A DNA stretch of 64,000 bases, taken from Clostridia bacterium. Its GTDB lineage: Bacteria > Bacillota > Clostridia > Monoglobales > Monoglobaceae. The position numbers and the translations under genes were made by a program. Shown one piece after another: positions 17,756-27,600 of the stretch. Below the pieces are notes generated by a model, which was not told the origin of the DNA, did not search any database, and saw nothing but the letters and a program-made list of their open reading frames with translations. Every line of letters starts with the position of its first letter. Within the stretch, counting starts at the first letter, position 1. The DNA is taken from the NCBI GenBank assembly GCA_017397725.1, contig JAFQIA010000003.1:46816-110815 (forward strand), read 5' to 3'.

Positions 17756-18232
17756 ATGCTTACATTTCTTACCGGAGTTACACTAACCATTCACCTGATT
17801 GTTGATTTGGCACTCTATTTATGCATTGCCTTTTCTCTCTGGAATATTGCCAGAACCAACCACCTTTCCTTTGCGTGGATTGCCTTTGTTCCGTTTTTGC
17901 AATACGCCATCATTGGTACGCTTTGTGAAGAATATATCCTCTGGGGCGTACGGATTCGCCCTCTTTCTCTAATTTTGGTAGGGCTCAACTTCTTACAGTT
18001 CTTTTTAAGCTTAATCAGCGGATTTTTCCTGCTGAACATTCTGCTCAACCTGTTGATGGTTTTGATTTTACACAAGTTCTTTTATCTCTTCCATCCTGAG
18101 CGCGCAATGTTCTATGCCGCACTTTCGATGCTGGGTGAGATTCCCCTTGCCATCTTTTTGTTTTTGCTTCGGGACAAGCCGATACAGATGTCGGCGGCAG
18201 CTTATCCGTATCCCTTCCCAAACAGAAAATAA
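17756..18232 (+). CDS. Small integral membrane protein, function unknown
   Basis: A 158-residue very hydrophobic protein with about four predicted membrane segments (residues 3-28, 36-50, 62-90, 115-135) and a short basic, proline-containing tail. The start is ATG 17756, six bases after AAAGGAG and just downstream of a TTGCTT/TATACT promoter. Upstream in-frame codons would lie before that promoter. No family motif was recognised. It stands alone between divergent and downstream genes and ends at a strong hairpin terminator. Its position next to the sporulation genes dpaAB is not evidence of linkage, because the terminator and a separate promoter lie between them. Confidence 0.75.
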   Translation: MLTFLTGVTLTIHLIVDLALYLCIAFSLWNIARTNHLSFAWIAFVPFLQYAIIGTLCEEYILWGVRIRPLSLILVGLNFLQFFLSLISGFFLLNILLNLLMVLILHKFFYLFHPERAMFYAALSMLGEIPLAIFLFLLRDKPIQMSAAAYPYPFPNRK

Positions 18233-18235
18233 ACC

Positions 18236-18271
18236 AAACCCCTTTCAGAAAATCCTGAAAGGGGTTTTTTC
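18236..18271 (+). terminator. Terminator of the 17756 gene
   Basis: A 13-bp stem (18236-18248 with 18254-18266) followed by T6, directly after the stop codon. Confidence 0.85.
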
Positions 18272-18273
18272 GC

Positions 18274-18301
18274 ACCAAAATACCATCTCTGTCATATGGT
18301 A
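18274..18301 (+). promoter_or_regulatory. Sigma-K-like promoter of dpaAB
   Basis: The -10 CATATGGTA (18293-18301) matches the mother-cell sigma-K consensus CATANNNTA exactly, with AC at 18274-18275 seventeen bases upstream as the short sigma-K -35. dpaAB orthologues in Bacillus (spoVF) are sigma-K dependent, which agrees. Confidence 0.65.
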
Positions 18302-18320
18302 AAGTACAGAGGTGTTTTAT

Positions 18321-19208
18321 GTGAATCCTATTTTATCTTTTGCATTTATCGGCGGTGACCTGCGCCAGATTCCGGTTATCGAACAATTTCTTGCATCCGG
18401 GCACGAGGTCATGGTTTTCGGGTTGGAGCAGGCATCCCTGCCTGCAAGTTCTCTACTGAAAATCTGTTCCTCTTTATCGGATGCGATCAATGATGCCAAG
18501 GTGGTGGTCTTGCCGCTCCCCTATCGCTCTGATGAAAACCATATCCACACCCCCCTCAGCGAGGCACAAATTCCCATTCAGGAGCTTTTTTCCTTGATGA
18601 AACCAGCCCAGCTACTTTTTGCCGGTCGCACTGACGGGTATCTCAAAGCGTTATCAGAGCTTTATGGCGTCCGGTTTTGGGATTATTCCACCCGAGAGGA
18701 AATGGCAATCTTAAACGCCATTCCCACGGTGGAAGGCGCCCTCGCCATTGCCATGGCAGAAACGCCCCACACCATTCATCAAAGCCGATGTCTGGTTTTG
18801 GGGTATGGTAGAATCGGCAAGCTGCTCGCCCATACTCTAAAGGCGTTGGGAGCAAACGTTTGCGCTGCTGCACGAAAGCCAAAAGACCTTGCTTGGATGG
18901 TGGCAGATAGCATTTTCCCCATCCCATTCAAAGGGTTGGGCGATGCAGTGGGAGACTTTGACATCATCTTTAACACCGTTCCCGATATGGTTCTCCCCGC
19001 CTCATTACTTGCCAAGGTACCGGACCGGTGCCTGGTGATTGACCTTGCCTCCAAACCCGGCGGTGTGGACTTTGAAGCGGCGCGACGAATGGGGAAAAAG
19101 GTCATTTGGGCACTTTCGCTCCCCGGAAAGGTGGCTCCCGAAACTGCCGGTATCATCATCAAAGACACCATTGTCAATATTCTGGAGGAATTGGGGGTAT
19201 CACCATGA
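18321..19208 (+). CDS. dpaA: Dipicolinate synthase subunit A
   Basis: A 295-residue subunit of the enzyme that oxidises dihydrodipicolinate to dipicolinic acid, the calcium chelator of the spore core, in the mother cell. It shows FAFIGGDLRQ at the N-terminus, a RLIG-like nucleotide-binding fold (CLVLGYGRIGKLLAHTL, about residues 155-171) and VIDLASKPGGVDFEAA near the end, all typical of DpaA. The start is GTG 18321, six bases after GAGGTG. The stop overlaps dpaB by ATGA. A sigma-K-type promoter lies upstream. It is direct evidence that the organism forms heat-resistant endospores. Confidence 0.93.
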   Translation: MNPILSFAFIGGDLRQIPVIEQFLASGHEVMVFGLEQASLPASSLLKICSSLSDAINDAKVVVLPLPYRSDENHIHTPLSEAQIPIQELFSLMKPAQLLFAGRTDGYLKALSELYGVRFWDYSTREEMAILNAIPTVEGALAIAMAETPHTIHQSRCLVLGYGRIGKLLAHTLKALGANVCAAARKPKDLAWMVADSIFPIPFKGLGDAVGDFDIIFNTVPDMVLPASLLAKVPDRCLVIDLASKPGGVDFEAARRMGKKVIWALSLPGKVAPETAGIIIKDTIVNILEELGVSP

Positions 19209-19780
19209 ATCAAACCATTACCATAGGATTTGGGTTGACCGGTTCTTACTGCACCTTCCAAAAGGTAATCCCTCAAATGGAAGCTTTGGTAAGCTTGGGA
19301 TATCGGGTCATCCCCATCCTATCAGAACAAGCAGCCAGTTGCGACACCCGCTTTGGCACAGCTGAAGAACATAAAAAGCGTATTTTTGACATCACCGGAG
19401 AACGTATTCTTACATCCATTCCTGAGGTGGAGCCCATCGGTCCCAAACGGGCATTGAATTTGCTTTTGATTGCGCCCTGTACCGGTAACACCATCGCCAA
19501 GCTTGCAGGCGGCATTGCCGATACCTCGGTGACCCTTGCCGTAAAGTCCCATTTAAGGAACAACCGGCCGGTTGTTCTGGCGGTTTCCACCAATGACGGG
19601 CTTGGGGCAAATGCACGCAATATTGGAACTCTTCTTGCCCGCAAACATATCTTTATGGTACCTTTCGGTCAGGACGATTATCGGGAGAAGGAAAATTCTC
19701 TGGTTGCTCATTTTGATCTGATTCCGCAAACCATTGCGGCAGCACTTGACGGGCATCAGCTACAACCCATTTTGGTATAA
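19205..19780 (+). CDS. dpaB: Dipicolinate synthase subunit B
   Basis: A 191-residue flavoprotein-like partner of DpaA. It begins TITIGFGLTGSYCTFQKV, a phosphate-binding turn followed by the conserved serine/cysteine stretch. It contains LLIAPCTGNTIAKLAGGIADTSVT, typical of the HFCD flavoprotein superfamily, and LAVSTNDGLG. The ATG at 19205 has GGGGG upstream and overlaps the dpaA stop, so the subunits are made in equal amounts. A perfect hairpin follows the stop codon and is shared with the convergent SLH gene. Confidence 0.93.
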   Translation: MNQTITIGFGLTGSYCTFQKVIPQMEALVSLGYRVIPILSEQAASCDTRFGTAEEHKKRIFDITGERILTSIPEVEPIGPKRALNLLLIAPCTGNTIAKLAGGIADTSVTLAVKSHLRNNRPVVLAVSTNDGLGANARNIGTLLARKHIFMVPFGQDDYREKENSLVAHFDLIPQTIAAALDGHQLQPILV

Positions 19781-19782
19781 AA

Positions 19783-19813
19783 AATTCCTCGACCCTTCGG
19801 TCGAGGAATTTTC
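19783..19813. terminator. Bidirectional terminator between dpaB and the 605-residue SLH gene
   Basis: A 13-14 bp perfect stem around a CTTC loop, with A and T tracts on both sides, between two convergent genes. Confidence 0.85.
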
Positions 19814-19815
19814 TC

Positions 19816-21633
19816 TTACATATTATTGACATCAATTTCAAACGCCTCAAGCAACCACTCCAGGGTGTTCACTTTCAGCCAAGTCAGGTTATCAATAAAA
19901 GCATCTCGTTCTCCGGCAGCTTCGATGGCATCCTTCAAATCCTTTGCAGTTTGCACATCGTCAGGAAAGGTTCTTCTGATAAAGTCACTATCGATAACCT
20001 TTTCTCCCATATATGGTATAACCTTGTCTATACAATTCATCACAGTCTGGATGAAGTCAGCTTGATTGCCCGCAGGGAAATGTTCCAAGTTGTTATTCAT
20101 ATCCTCCCAAGCCTTCGGCAGATTGATCGCCATTTGTTCATTTGCCAGAGGCACATCAATTTGTGCGGTCACTACAAGGTCCTGCGCGGGAATGGTATTC
20201 TCATCAACCGGATTCCCGTTCTGATCGAACCATCCGCCAAATGCATCCGGATTGGTGCCGCTCATACCCTCGCCATCTTTTCCCATCAAAGGATTTCCGG
20301 GCATCTTTGTGCCAATGGCATTGCCCTCTTTGATCTTTATCGTTCCGCTCTGCTTGTAACCTTGGTATATCTCACCGTTGTAATAAAAGCTTACGGTAAA
20401 GAGTGCCTTCACCTTTGCAGTTGCCGTCATATTTTTCGTAATCTTGGTAGTTGCGGTAATCTTGGTGTTTCCGTCAAACCATCCCTCAAAGGTATAACCC
20501 TCTTTATCCGCTACCGGATTTGTAGGAAGTTTATCGCCCAAGGTTCCATTGGCAACAACCGTTTCGGTCTTAATGGTCTCACCATTGTAAACAAATGTTA
20601 CCGTATAGTTGGCAGGGGCAACAGGACCGGGTGTAACAGGACCGGGGGTAATAGGACCGGGGGTAACAACACCGCCACCATTGTTTCCACTGTCACCGGA
20701 GGGCGGGGTTGAGGGTTTTTCTTCGTCCTTGTTATCCTCTTCGGGGGGATTTGTTTCTGTGCCGGAACCTGCCCCTGTTCCATCGCCAACTGCAGGGCTT
20801 GCCTGGAACGCAGTATCCGCCACCTCACTATCGGTAATGGTAATGAAGTTCTTGCGGTCATTATCGATAGAAACATAACCCTTGAGGTTACTTTCTACAA
20901 TGGCAACCGCACCATTGGTAACGCCTTGCGTAATCAAAACGTCACCTGCAATTTCACAACCCTTTAAGGTAACATCCGGAGCACTGATAATCAGAATCTT
21001 ATCGGTGCTTAAGTTTTCTACCGTTCCGGATTTCAAAACCGGAACCGCGGTGTTGTCCATAATCTTAACCACCTCGGCACGGGTAATCATGCTGCCGGGG
21101 TTTAAGTTGGTGCCATCACCGTTCATCAATTTGCGATTGACCAATGCATTCAAATATTCCTTTGCCCAAGAAGAAATCTTGCCGCTGTCGCCAAAGGTCT
21201 GGTTGGCAGTTTTCTGAGGCTGAATGCCCAACGCACGGCAAAGCATAACCGCAGCTTCTTCTCTGGTAATGATGTCATTGGGCATAATATTGCCATCATA
21301 GCCGTTCATGACGCCGGCTTCGTGCAGTCTTAAAATAGACTGGGTGTAAAAATTATCATCCAAATCCGCAAAGGTTTTGGTCGATGCGGTCTGGTATTTC
21401 ATGACACGGTCAAGTACAACAGCAAACTCGCCACGGGTCATAGACCGATCCGGCGCAAAGGTTCCGTCATCATTGCCCTTCAGCACGCCATAGCCGCTCC
21501 AAACTTCAATTTCTGCCTTTGCCCAGTGGGTGGCAGTATCCCGATAGCTACCATCCGTTCCGTTTGCAAACGCAACAACAGAAATGGATGTCAACAACAA
21601 AAGTGCCAAAATGATGCTAAATACTTTTTTCAT
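19816..21633 (-). CDS. SLH-domain surface protein with proline/glycine linker
   Basis: A 605-residue exported protein: signal peptide (KKVFSIILALLLLTSISVVAFA), three N-terminal SLH domains (about residues 28-190; e.g. DGTFAPDRSMTRGEFAVVLDR), and a short beta-helix-like ladder (VTLKGCEIAGDVLITQG). An acidic linker and a PGPITPGPVTPGPVAP repeat follow. Then come two InlB-like repeats (EGYTFEGWFDGNTKIT) and a helical tail of about 120 residues. The start is ATG 21633, with GAGGAGGATTGAC upstream. It is the third gene of the operon led by the 32508 protein, 62 bp after the giant SLH gene. Its tail resembles in style, not sequence, the helical tail of that protein. Confidence 0.85.
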   Translation of the reverse strand: MKKVFSIILALLLLTSISVVAFANGTDGSYRDTATHWAKAEIEVWSGYGVLKGNDDGTFAPDRSMTRGEFAVVLDRVMKYQTASTKTFADLDDNFYTQSILRLHEAGVMNGYDGNIMPNDIITREEAAVMLCRALGIQPQKTANQTFGDSGKISSWAKEYLNALVNRKLMNGDGTNLNPGSMITRAEVVKIMDNTAVPVLKSGTVENLSTDKILIISAPDVTLKGCEIAGDVLITQGVTNGAVAIVESNLKGYVSIDNDRKNFITITDSEVADTAFQASPAVGDGTGAGSGTETNPPEEDNKDEEKPSTPPSGDSGNNGGGVVTPGPITPGPVTPGPVAPANYTVTFVYNGETIKTETVVANGTLGDKLPTNPVADKEGYTFEGWFDGNTKITATTKITKNMTATAKVKALFTVSFYYNGEIYQGYKQSGTIKIKEGNAIGTKMPGNPLMGKDGEGMSGTNPDAFGGWFDQNGNPVDENTIPAQDLVVTAQIDVPLANEQMAINLPKAWEDMNNNLEHFPAGNQADFIQTVMNCIDKVIPYMGEKVIDSDFIRRTFPDDVQTAKDLKDAIEAAGERDAFIDNLTWLKVNTLEWLLEAFEIDVNNM

Positions 21634-21655
21634 TGTCAATCCTCCTCTTGATGGC

Positions 21656-21685
21656 CGAAACGGATAGGAAACCCTATCCATTTCG
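21656..21685 (-). other. Intercistronic stem-loop between the two SLH genes
   Basis: A 13-bp inverted repeat (21656-21668 with 21673-21685, one mismatch) with a four-base loop in the 62-bp gap. On the minus strand no T tract follows, so it is not a canonical terminator in the direction of transcription. It could be an RNA processing or stability element that sets the ratio of the two proteins. Confidence 0.55.
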
Positions 21686-21695
21686 TCCATAGTTT

Positions 21696-24600
21696 TTATT
21701 CGTACTTTCTGGTCATAGTAAAGGTAATCGGGCCAACACTGAAGCGATAAACATCTTTATCTGTAATCACACCAGTATCCACACGGAAAGCATCGATACC
21801 CGTTGCAGCAACAATCTCCATCAGTTCATAGATAGAGTTGAGGGACTCAGTCACCTTTTCTCCATTCTTGATTGCATCAATCTTTTCTGCAACATTTCCA
21901 ATGGTTCCCTTGCCCTTGAGCAAGCTGCCAAAGCTGGTTTCTTCAAACTTGTCGATGGCAGCACGGAGTTTGCCGCTATCAATCAACTTCTGAAGACCTT
22001 CCTGCATCTTGGCATCAAAGCGATAGAAAATGTCATAAAGGCTATCAATGGTGAATACCGGATCTTCCTGACCGAACATCCAATCCACAAAGGTGCGAAT
22101 CTTTTCACTTTCTCCCATCGCTACGCCTGCTTGGGTAGCAGAGCTGCTTAAATACTTATCCAGCATTGCCTGAATCTGCGGGTCAAACCGAGTAATTACA
22201 CTGTTGAGCTGCTGTACCCGATCAAAGACTGCCTTGATTTTGTCAGGCATTTCGCCACTTTCATGATACGCTTCCAGAATGCTGTTGATCTTGTCTTGTA
22301 CAAGTTGAACCTTGCCGAACGCTGCATCATAGATGGAATCAAATTCTTCCTGTGTCACATTGTTATCATCGCCGTACCAGCAAATTGCATCATCCGCAAC
22401 TACGAACAATTCCCAAATGTAATCATAGTAGTCCAGGATTTCCTTGATACCGTAGCCACTATGTTCTTCCGTTTCTACGCCGTCGCCGGAGAAGATCTTG
22501 GAGAGCATATCATGCTGTACCAAATACTGTGCATACTGGTTCTGGTCGTACCGGATAGGCAGTTTTCTCAACTTCTCGTCTACTTCAACCTGAGCCTTAT
22601 CATAGAGCGGTCTGAGAATGTCCCCAATCAGGTTTACAGACAGAGTCAACGATGTGGTATAGTGCTCGATGGTACCCTCACTACCGTTTTTCACCGTCTC
22701 GATTACCGCATCCAAGCCTTCTGCATAACTGTCTCTCGTAGCATTGAAGTAATCCTTTAAGAATGCATCGCCCATAACATCAATCACTTTGTTGAGCATT
22801 GCATTGCTGGTTTCTGCCATTACCTTATCATATTCCAGCTCGCCGATGGCATTGGAAATTGCCTGAACCAACGGCAGATTGGATTTGGTGATGGCAAAAG
22901 TCTTCTTGCCAAACAAGCTATCCATAAGGGTTTCATAATCCGAAGAGTTTGCAAGGGCATTGTAAATCTTGTCAGCAAATGCAATCTTTTCATCCTTCGT
23001 AGGAAGCTCGTTGATATGCTTTTTAATCATATCCTTGTCAATCATTGAAGAAATATCCACATTCTTCAGTGCGTTGATGATATCCGCACGATATTCTGCG
23101 ACAAACGCTTCATCTACATCGGTTTCAAGGAATCCTCCTACGTAACCTTGAATTTTGGTAGCATAGGTCGGATCCTTCACATAATCCTTAACCAAATCAA
23201 TGACTGCGGTGTTTTCACCATTGCTTGCAATGATGTTGGTCAAAGCTGTCGCATCAATGTTTGCAGAAATGGACTTGAGCAAGCCTTCTACCGTCGCATA
23301 TTCCGGAGAATCTTCTGCCATATTATGAACAATTTCTACAAAGTCATGGTCCAGAACATCATACGCATGGTCAATCAGGGTTTCTGCATGAGAATCGGTC
23401 TTAACAAATTCTCTGATGAAAGATGTAATCTGGTCATTCTTATAAGCCTTTTCCAGAATCAACCGTCTGATGTTTCTCAAATTTGCATCCGTGATGGTTG
23501 CATCGTCCTGATGCAGCAAATCACAGATGTAGGAAACCAGAGCGTCTTCAATGGCGTTCTTCACATTGACAGACAGGGACAGCGGGTCGTTCACGTAAGC
23601 ACGGATATAATTCTTGATCTCAGTATCAATCAGATCCATCATATCCACATCGCTGATTGCAGCGCCGGTTGCCAAAGCATCCAGAATGTCCGCAAAGTAG
23701 CTTACAAACTGATTTTCCAGCTCGTCAATCAAATCCTGCTTCAAGGTCAGGTCAAATGCCAGTTCGTCATAGGCCTCAGTCTTCCACTGGTTCTTTTCAT
23801 CATCAGTCAACGCATCATAAGAACCTGCGCCCTGTTCTCCATCATAGATGGTTCTAAATACATCCTCGCCATTGATGAAGGTATAGGTCTTGGTGCTGGG
23901 TTTCCCAAACAGGTACTCAATCAAATCATCGATGTCACTGACATAAGTGTTCAGGCCAATGGTATTTTCCAGCTCGGTCCGCAGAACTGCACCCATCTCA
24001 AACTGTGCCTTAAAGGAAGTATTGCCTCTAAGCTCGCTGAGCAAGTCGGTATCCAATGCATCAAGAACAGCCGCCTTGACATCCAGATCCTGACGGAGCA
24101 TAGAGCCTGCATAATCTTTGAACTGCTGTGCTTTTGCCATTGCAGAAACAAAGTCATCATCCTTCACCGCTTCATCCAACAGGTCATGACGAACCTGCTC
24201 ATTGTTAAGCAGAATATCCAGAATCGCATCATCTGCATCCAGACCGGTAATTTTGTCAATCACAGAAACTTTTACGGCATCCTGCTTGAGTACACCTTCC
24301 AGTTCCGTGCTGGTCAGAACCATCCGACGGAGAGATGCCCCTGCTGGAGTATCCGCTGACAGTTGGGTCTTTAACCGTACTGCCAGTTCATTCAAAGCGG
24401 TCGGATTGCCGAGAATATAATTCTTCAGCGGAGTGAGCAAGGTCGGATTTTCCGCTTTCAGATCATCCATAATAAAGGATACGATGGTTTCTCTGTTGTT
24501 GATATCAGTCAGAGCATTTGCAATTTGTGCATTAGAAAGCATCGCAAGCAGATCATCGGTGCCAATCTGGTCAATGAACGCCTGAATATCCATACTATCC

Positions 24601-27600
24601 AGCAGAGAATCCAGCTTATCGGGATTGGTGATGGCATCTCTTATATACTGCTTCACCATATCGTCTGCTTTTTCTCTCTTCACCAGAGTAGAAATTGGAA
24701 TCGGAATATCCAGAATCTTAATCATCTTGTTAGAATCCAAGATATCCATGGACTCAAGCTTACCAAAGAGCTTCTCTTGGGCAGTGTCAAACTGAGACGG
24801 CAACCAGCCATTCTCCATTGCAAGCTCGAACTGATTTCTTCCGCTGAGTGCAAAGTCTTTGGCAGCATCCATAATTCTGGTATCCTTATCCGTCATATAA
24901 GCATCATCTGCGGTGCCTGCTGACTTATAGCTTGTAGAAATGCTCAATTCCTCATTTGCGCCACTGCCAATCTTGATATTCCAATTTATCTTTTGATACA
25001 GAATATAAACATTGGTGTCTGCAATAATGGGAGTCTTTTCAGTAAAGCTTTCCAAGGATGTTACCAGCTTGGTTCCGCCATTTCCGTCATCCACCTCTTT
25101 GGTTACCTCATACCAGTAAGTCGGTCTGATGGTATGGATTTCTCTGTTGGGATAAAGAGAGGTGATTGCAATATCTGCACGATTGTCATCATCCGGGCCC
25201 TTGATATATCCTCTTCTTTGGATATACGCAGGGATTGTGGGGATAGAATCTCCAAGACCTGCATTGAGTGCCGGTACATAAAGCGAATCGCCTACCTGAT
25301 AGGTCTGGTTGTAACCCTCGAAGAAGGTAACCTTGAACAGAGTTTCGTCGTTCAGACTCAATTCCAGCGTGGTGTCCGGATACGCTGTCAGATGTGCCAC
25401 TGTCAAAGCGGTAATGGCGGATGTGCCATCCATCCATCCCAGGAAGGACTTGCTATCCGGCAATACTACATTTTCTTCCTTTGGAAGAACAATGGTAGTA
25501 TAGTTTGTCACATCATAAGACCGCGGTGCCTGATAACCACTCTTAAAGGTAAAGTCAGTTCCCTCACCCACGTACTCGATGGTGTAGGTAATCATCTCAA
25601 ATCCTGCTGTCAGCACAATGGTATCCGGTGTATCCACCGTGATGTCGCTTGCCGTAATCTTGGTAATCGCATTGCCATTTAAGGTCCATCCGGTAAAGCG
25701 ATAACCAGCGTTCTTTACCTGTTCCTCGGTCGGCAGTACATAATCAGCATCCTCTACCGTGAATGTTCTGTCATCGGTAAAGTTTTGGATATACTGCTCT
25801 GCCTCACCAAAATCAATGGTATAGGTATTCAGGCTAAAGTCTGCGGTCAGCACAATGGTCAGCGGTGTGTCTACCGTGATGTCGCTTGCCGTAATCTTGG
25901 TAACCGGTGTTCCATTGTAAGTCCACTCGATAAAGGTATAGCCTGCTCTCTGAACCTGTTCTGCAATCGGCAGTACATAGTCCACATCCTCTACCGTGAA
26001 TGTTCTGTCGTTGGTGAAGTTTTGGATATACTGCTCTGCCTCACCAAAATCAATGGTATAGGTATTCAGGCTAAAGTCTGCGGTCAGTGTAATGGTCAAC
26101 GGTGTGTCTACCGTGATGTCGCTTGCCGTAATCTTGGTAACCGCATTGCCATCGTAGGTCCATCCGGTAAAGGTATAGCCCGCTTTCTTTACCTGCTCTG
26201 CTATCGGCAATACATAATCCGCATCCTCTACCGTGAATGTTCTGTCATCGGTGAAGTTCTGAATATACTGCTCAGCAGTACCAAAATCGATGGTATAGGT
26301 ATTCAGGCTAAAGCTTGCTGTCAGCACAATGGTATCTGGCGTGCTTGCCGTGATGTCACTTGCACTAATCTTGGTAACCGCATTGCCGTTTAAGGTCCAT
26401 CCGGTAAAGGTATAACCCGCTTTCTTTACCTGTTCTGCTGTCGGCAATACATAATCCGCATCCTCTACCGTGAACTCTCGATCACTGGTGAAATTCTGGA
26501 TGTATTGCTCGGTACTACCAAAGGAAATGGTATACCGCTTCAAACTGCGAGTTGCAGTTACGGTGATATTGCCCATTGCATCGGTAACCACGGTGTTTTC
26601 GGTAAAGGCGGTACCATTATACTGCCACTCAGTGAATTGATAACCGATTTCACTCAAAGCACCCGGCATGGTATCTGCCAGAACGTCGTTGGCAAGCGAA
26701 TGATTGCCTACAACTCTCTTGGTTGCATAGGTGGTAACATTACCGGTTGCCGCATCTTTGACTGCAAAAGTAATGGTATACACATTGTCAAAGTGGGCAT
26801 AAATGTCAATAGGTGTTTCCGGAGTTTCGGTGATATGATCATCCTCGTTCAGGGCAGTAACTTTGTTTGCAGTTGCTGCTGCGCCGTCATACCAGCCGGT
26901 GAAGAGCTTATCATCCGGAACAATCAAGTCCTCTTCCCTCGGGAACACTACACCCTGATAGGTATCAATGGTGTAGGTCACAGAGTTTGCAATACCTTGC
27001 TTGAATGTCGCATTCTTATAGTTCAAGGTATAGGTATTGATTTCAAAGTCTGCAACGAAGGTAATGATATCAGGGGTTGCCAGGGTAATGTCATCTTTGG
27101 TGAACTCAGTGACATAATTGATAGAAGCAACTGCCGCTCTTGCCATTCTGCGATAAGTGCTTGCCGTATCTATCGTCCAACCCTTAAAGGTATAACCCTT
27201 ACGTTTTGCAGGGGGCAAAATGTAGTCAGGTTCAATTACGGTAAAGGTATCTTTGACCACCTGGCCCTGTGCAGGCACGAAGCTGGTAACGGTATTACCA
27301 TCTGCATCCTGATACTGGAAGATATATTCTTTCAGGGTAAAGTCTGCAGTTACTTCAATGACCTGCGGGGTTTCCTTGGTAAAGGTTGCTGCGGAAATCA
27401 CAGAAATATCATTGCCGTCTGCATCCTTCCAGCCCTCGAACTTATAACCCGCACGACCGATTTCGGTTTCGGTTGCCAAGGTATAATCCGGTTGGGTTAC
27501 ATCAAAGGTTGTTTTGGGCATATAACCGTTTAAGAACAATGCAAAGTCAAGGTTGGTGCCATTTTCATCCAGATATCTGATAGTATACGGTTTTAAGTCA

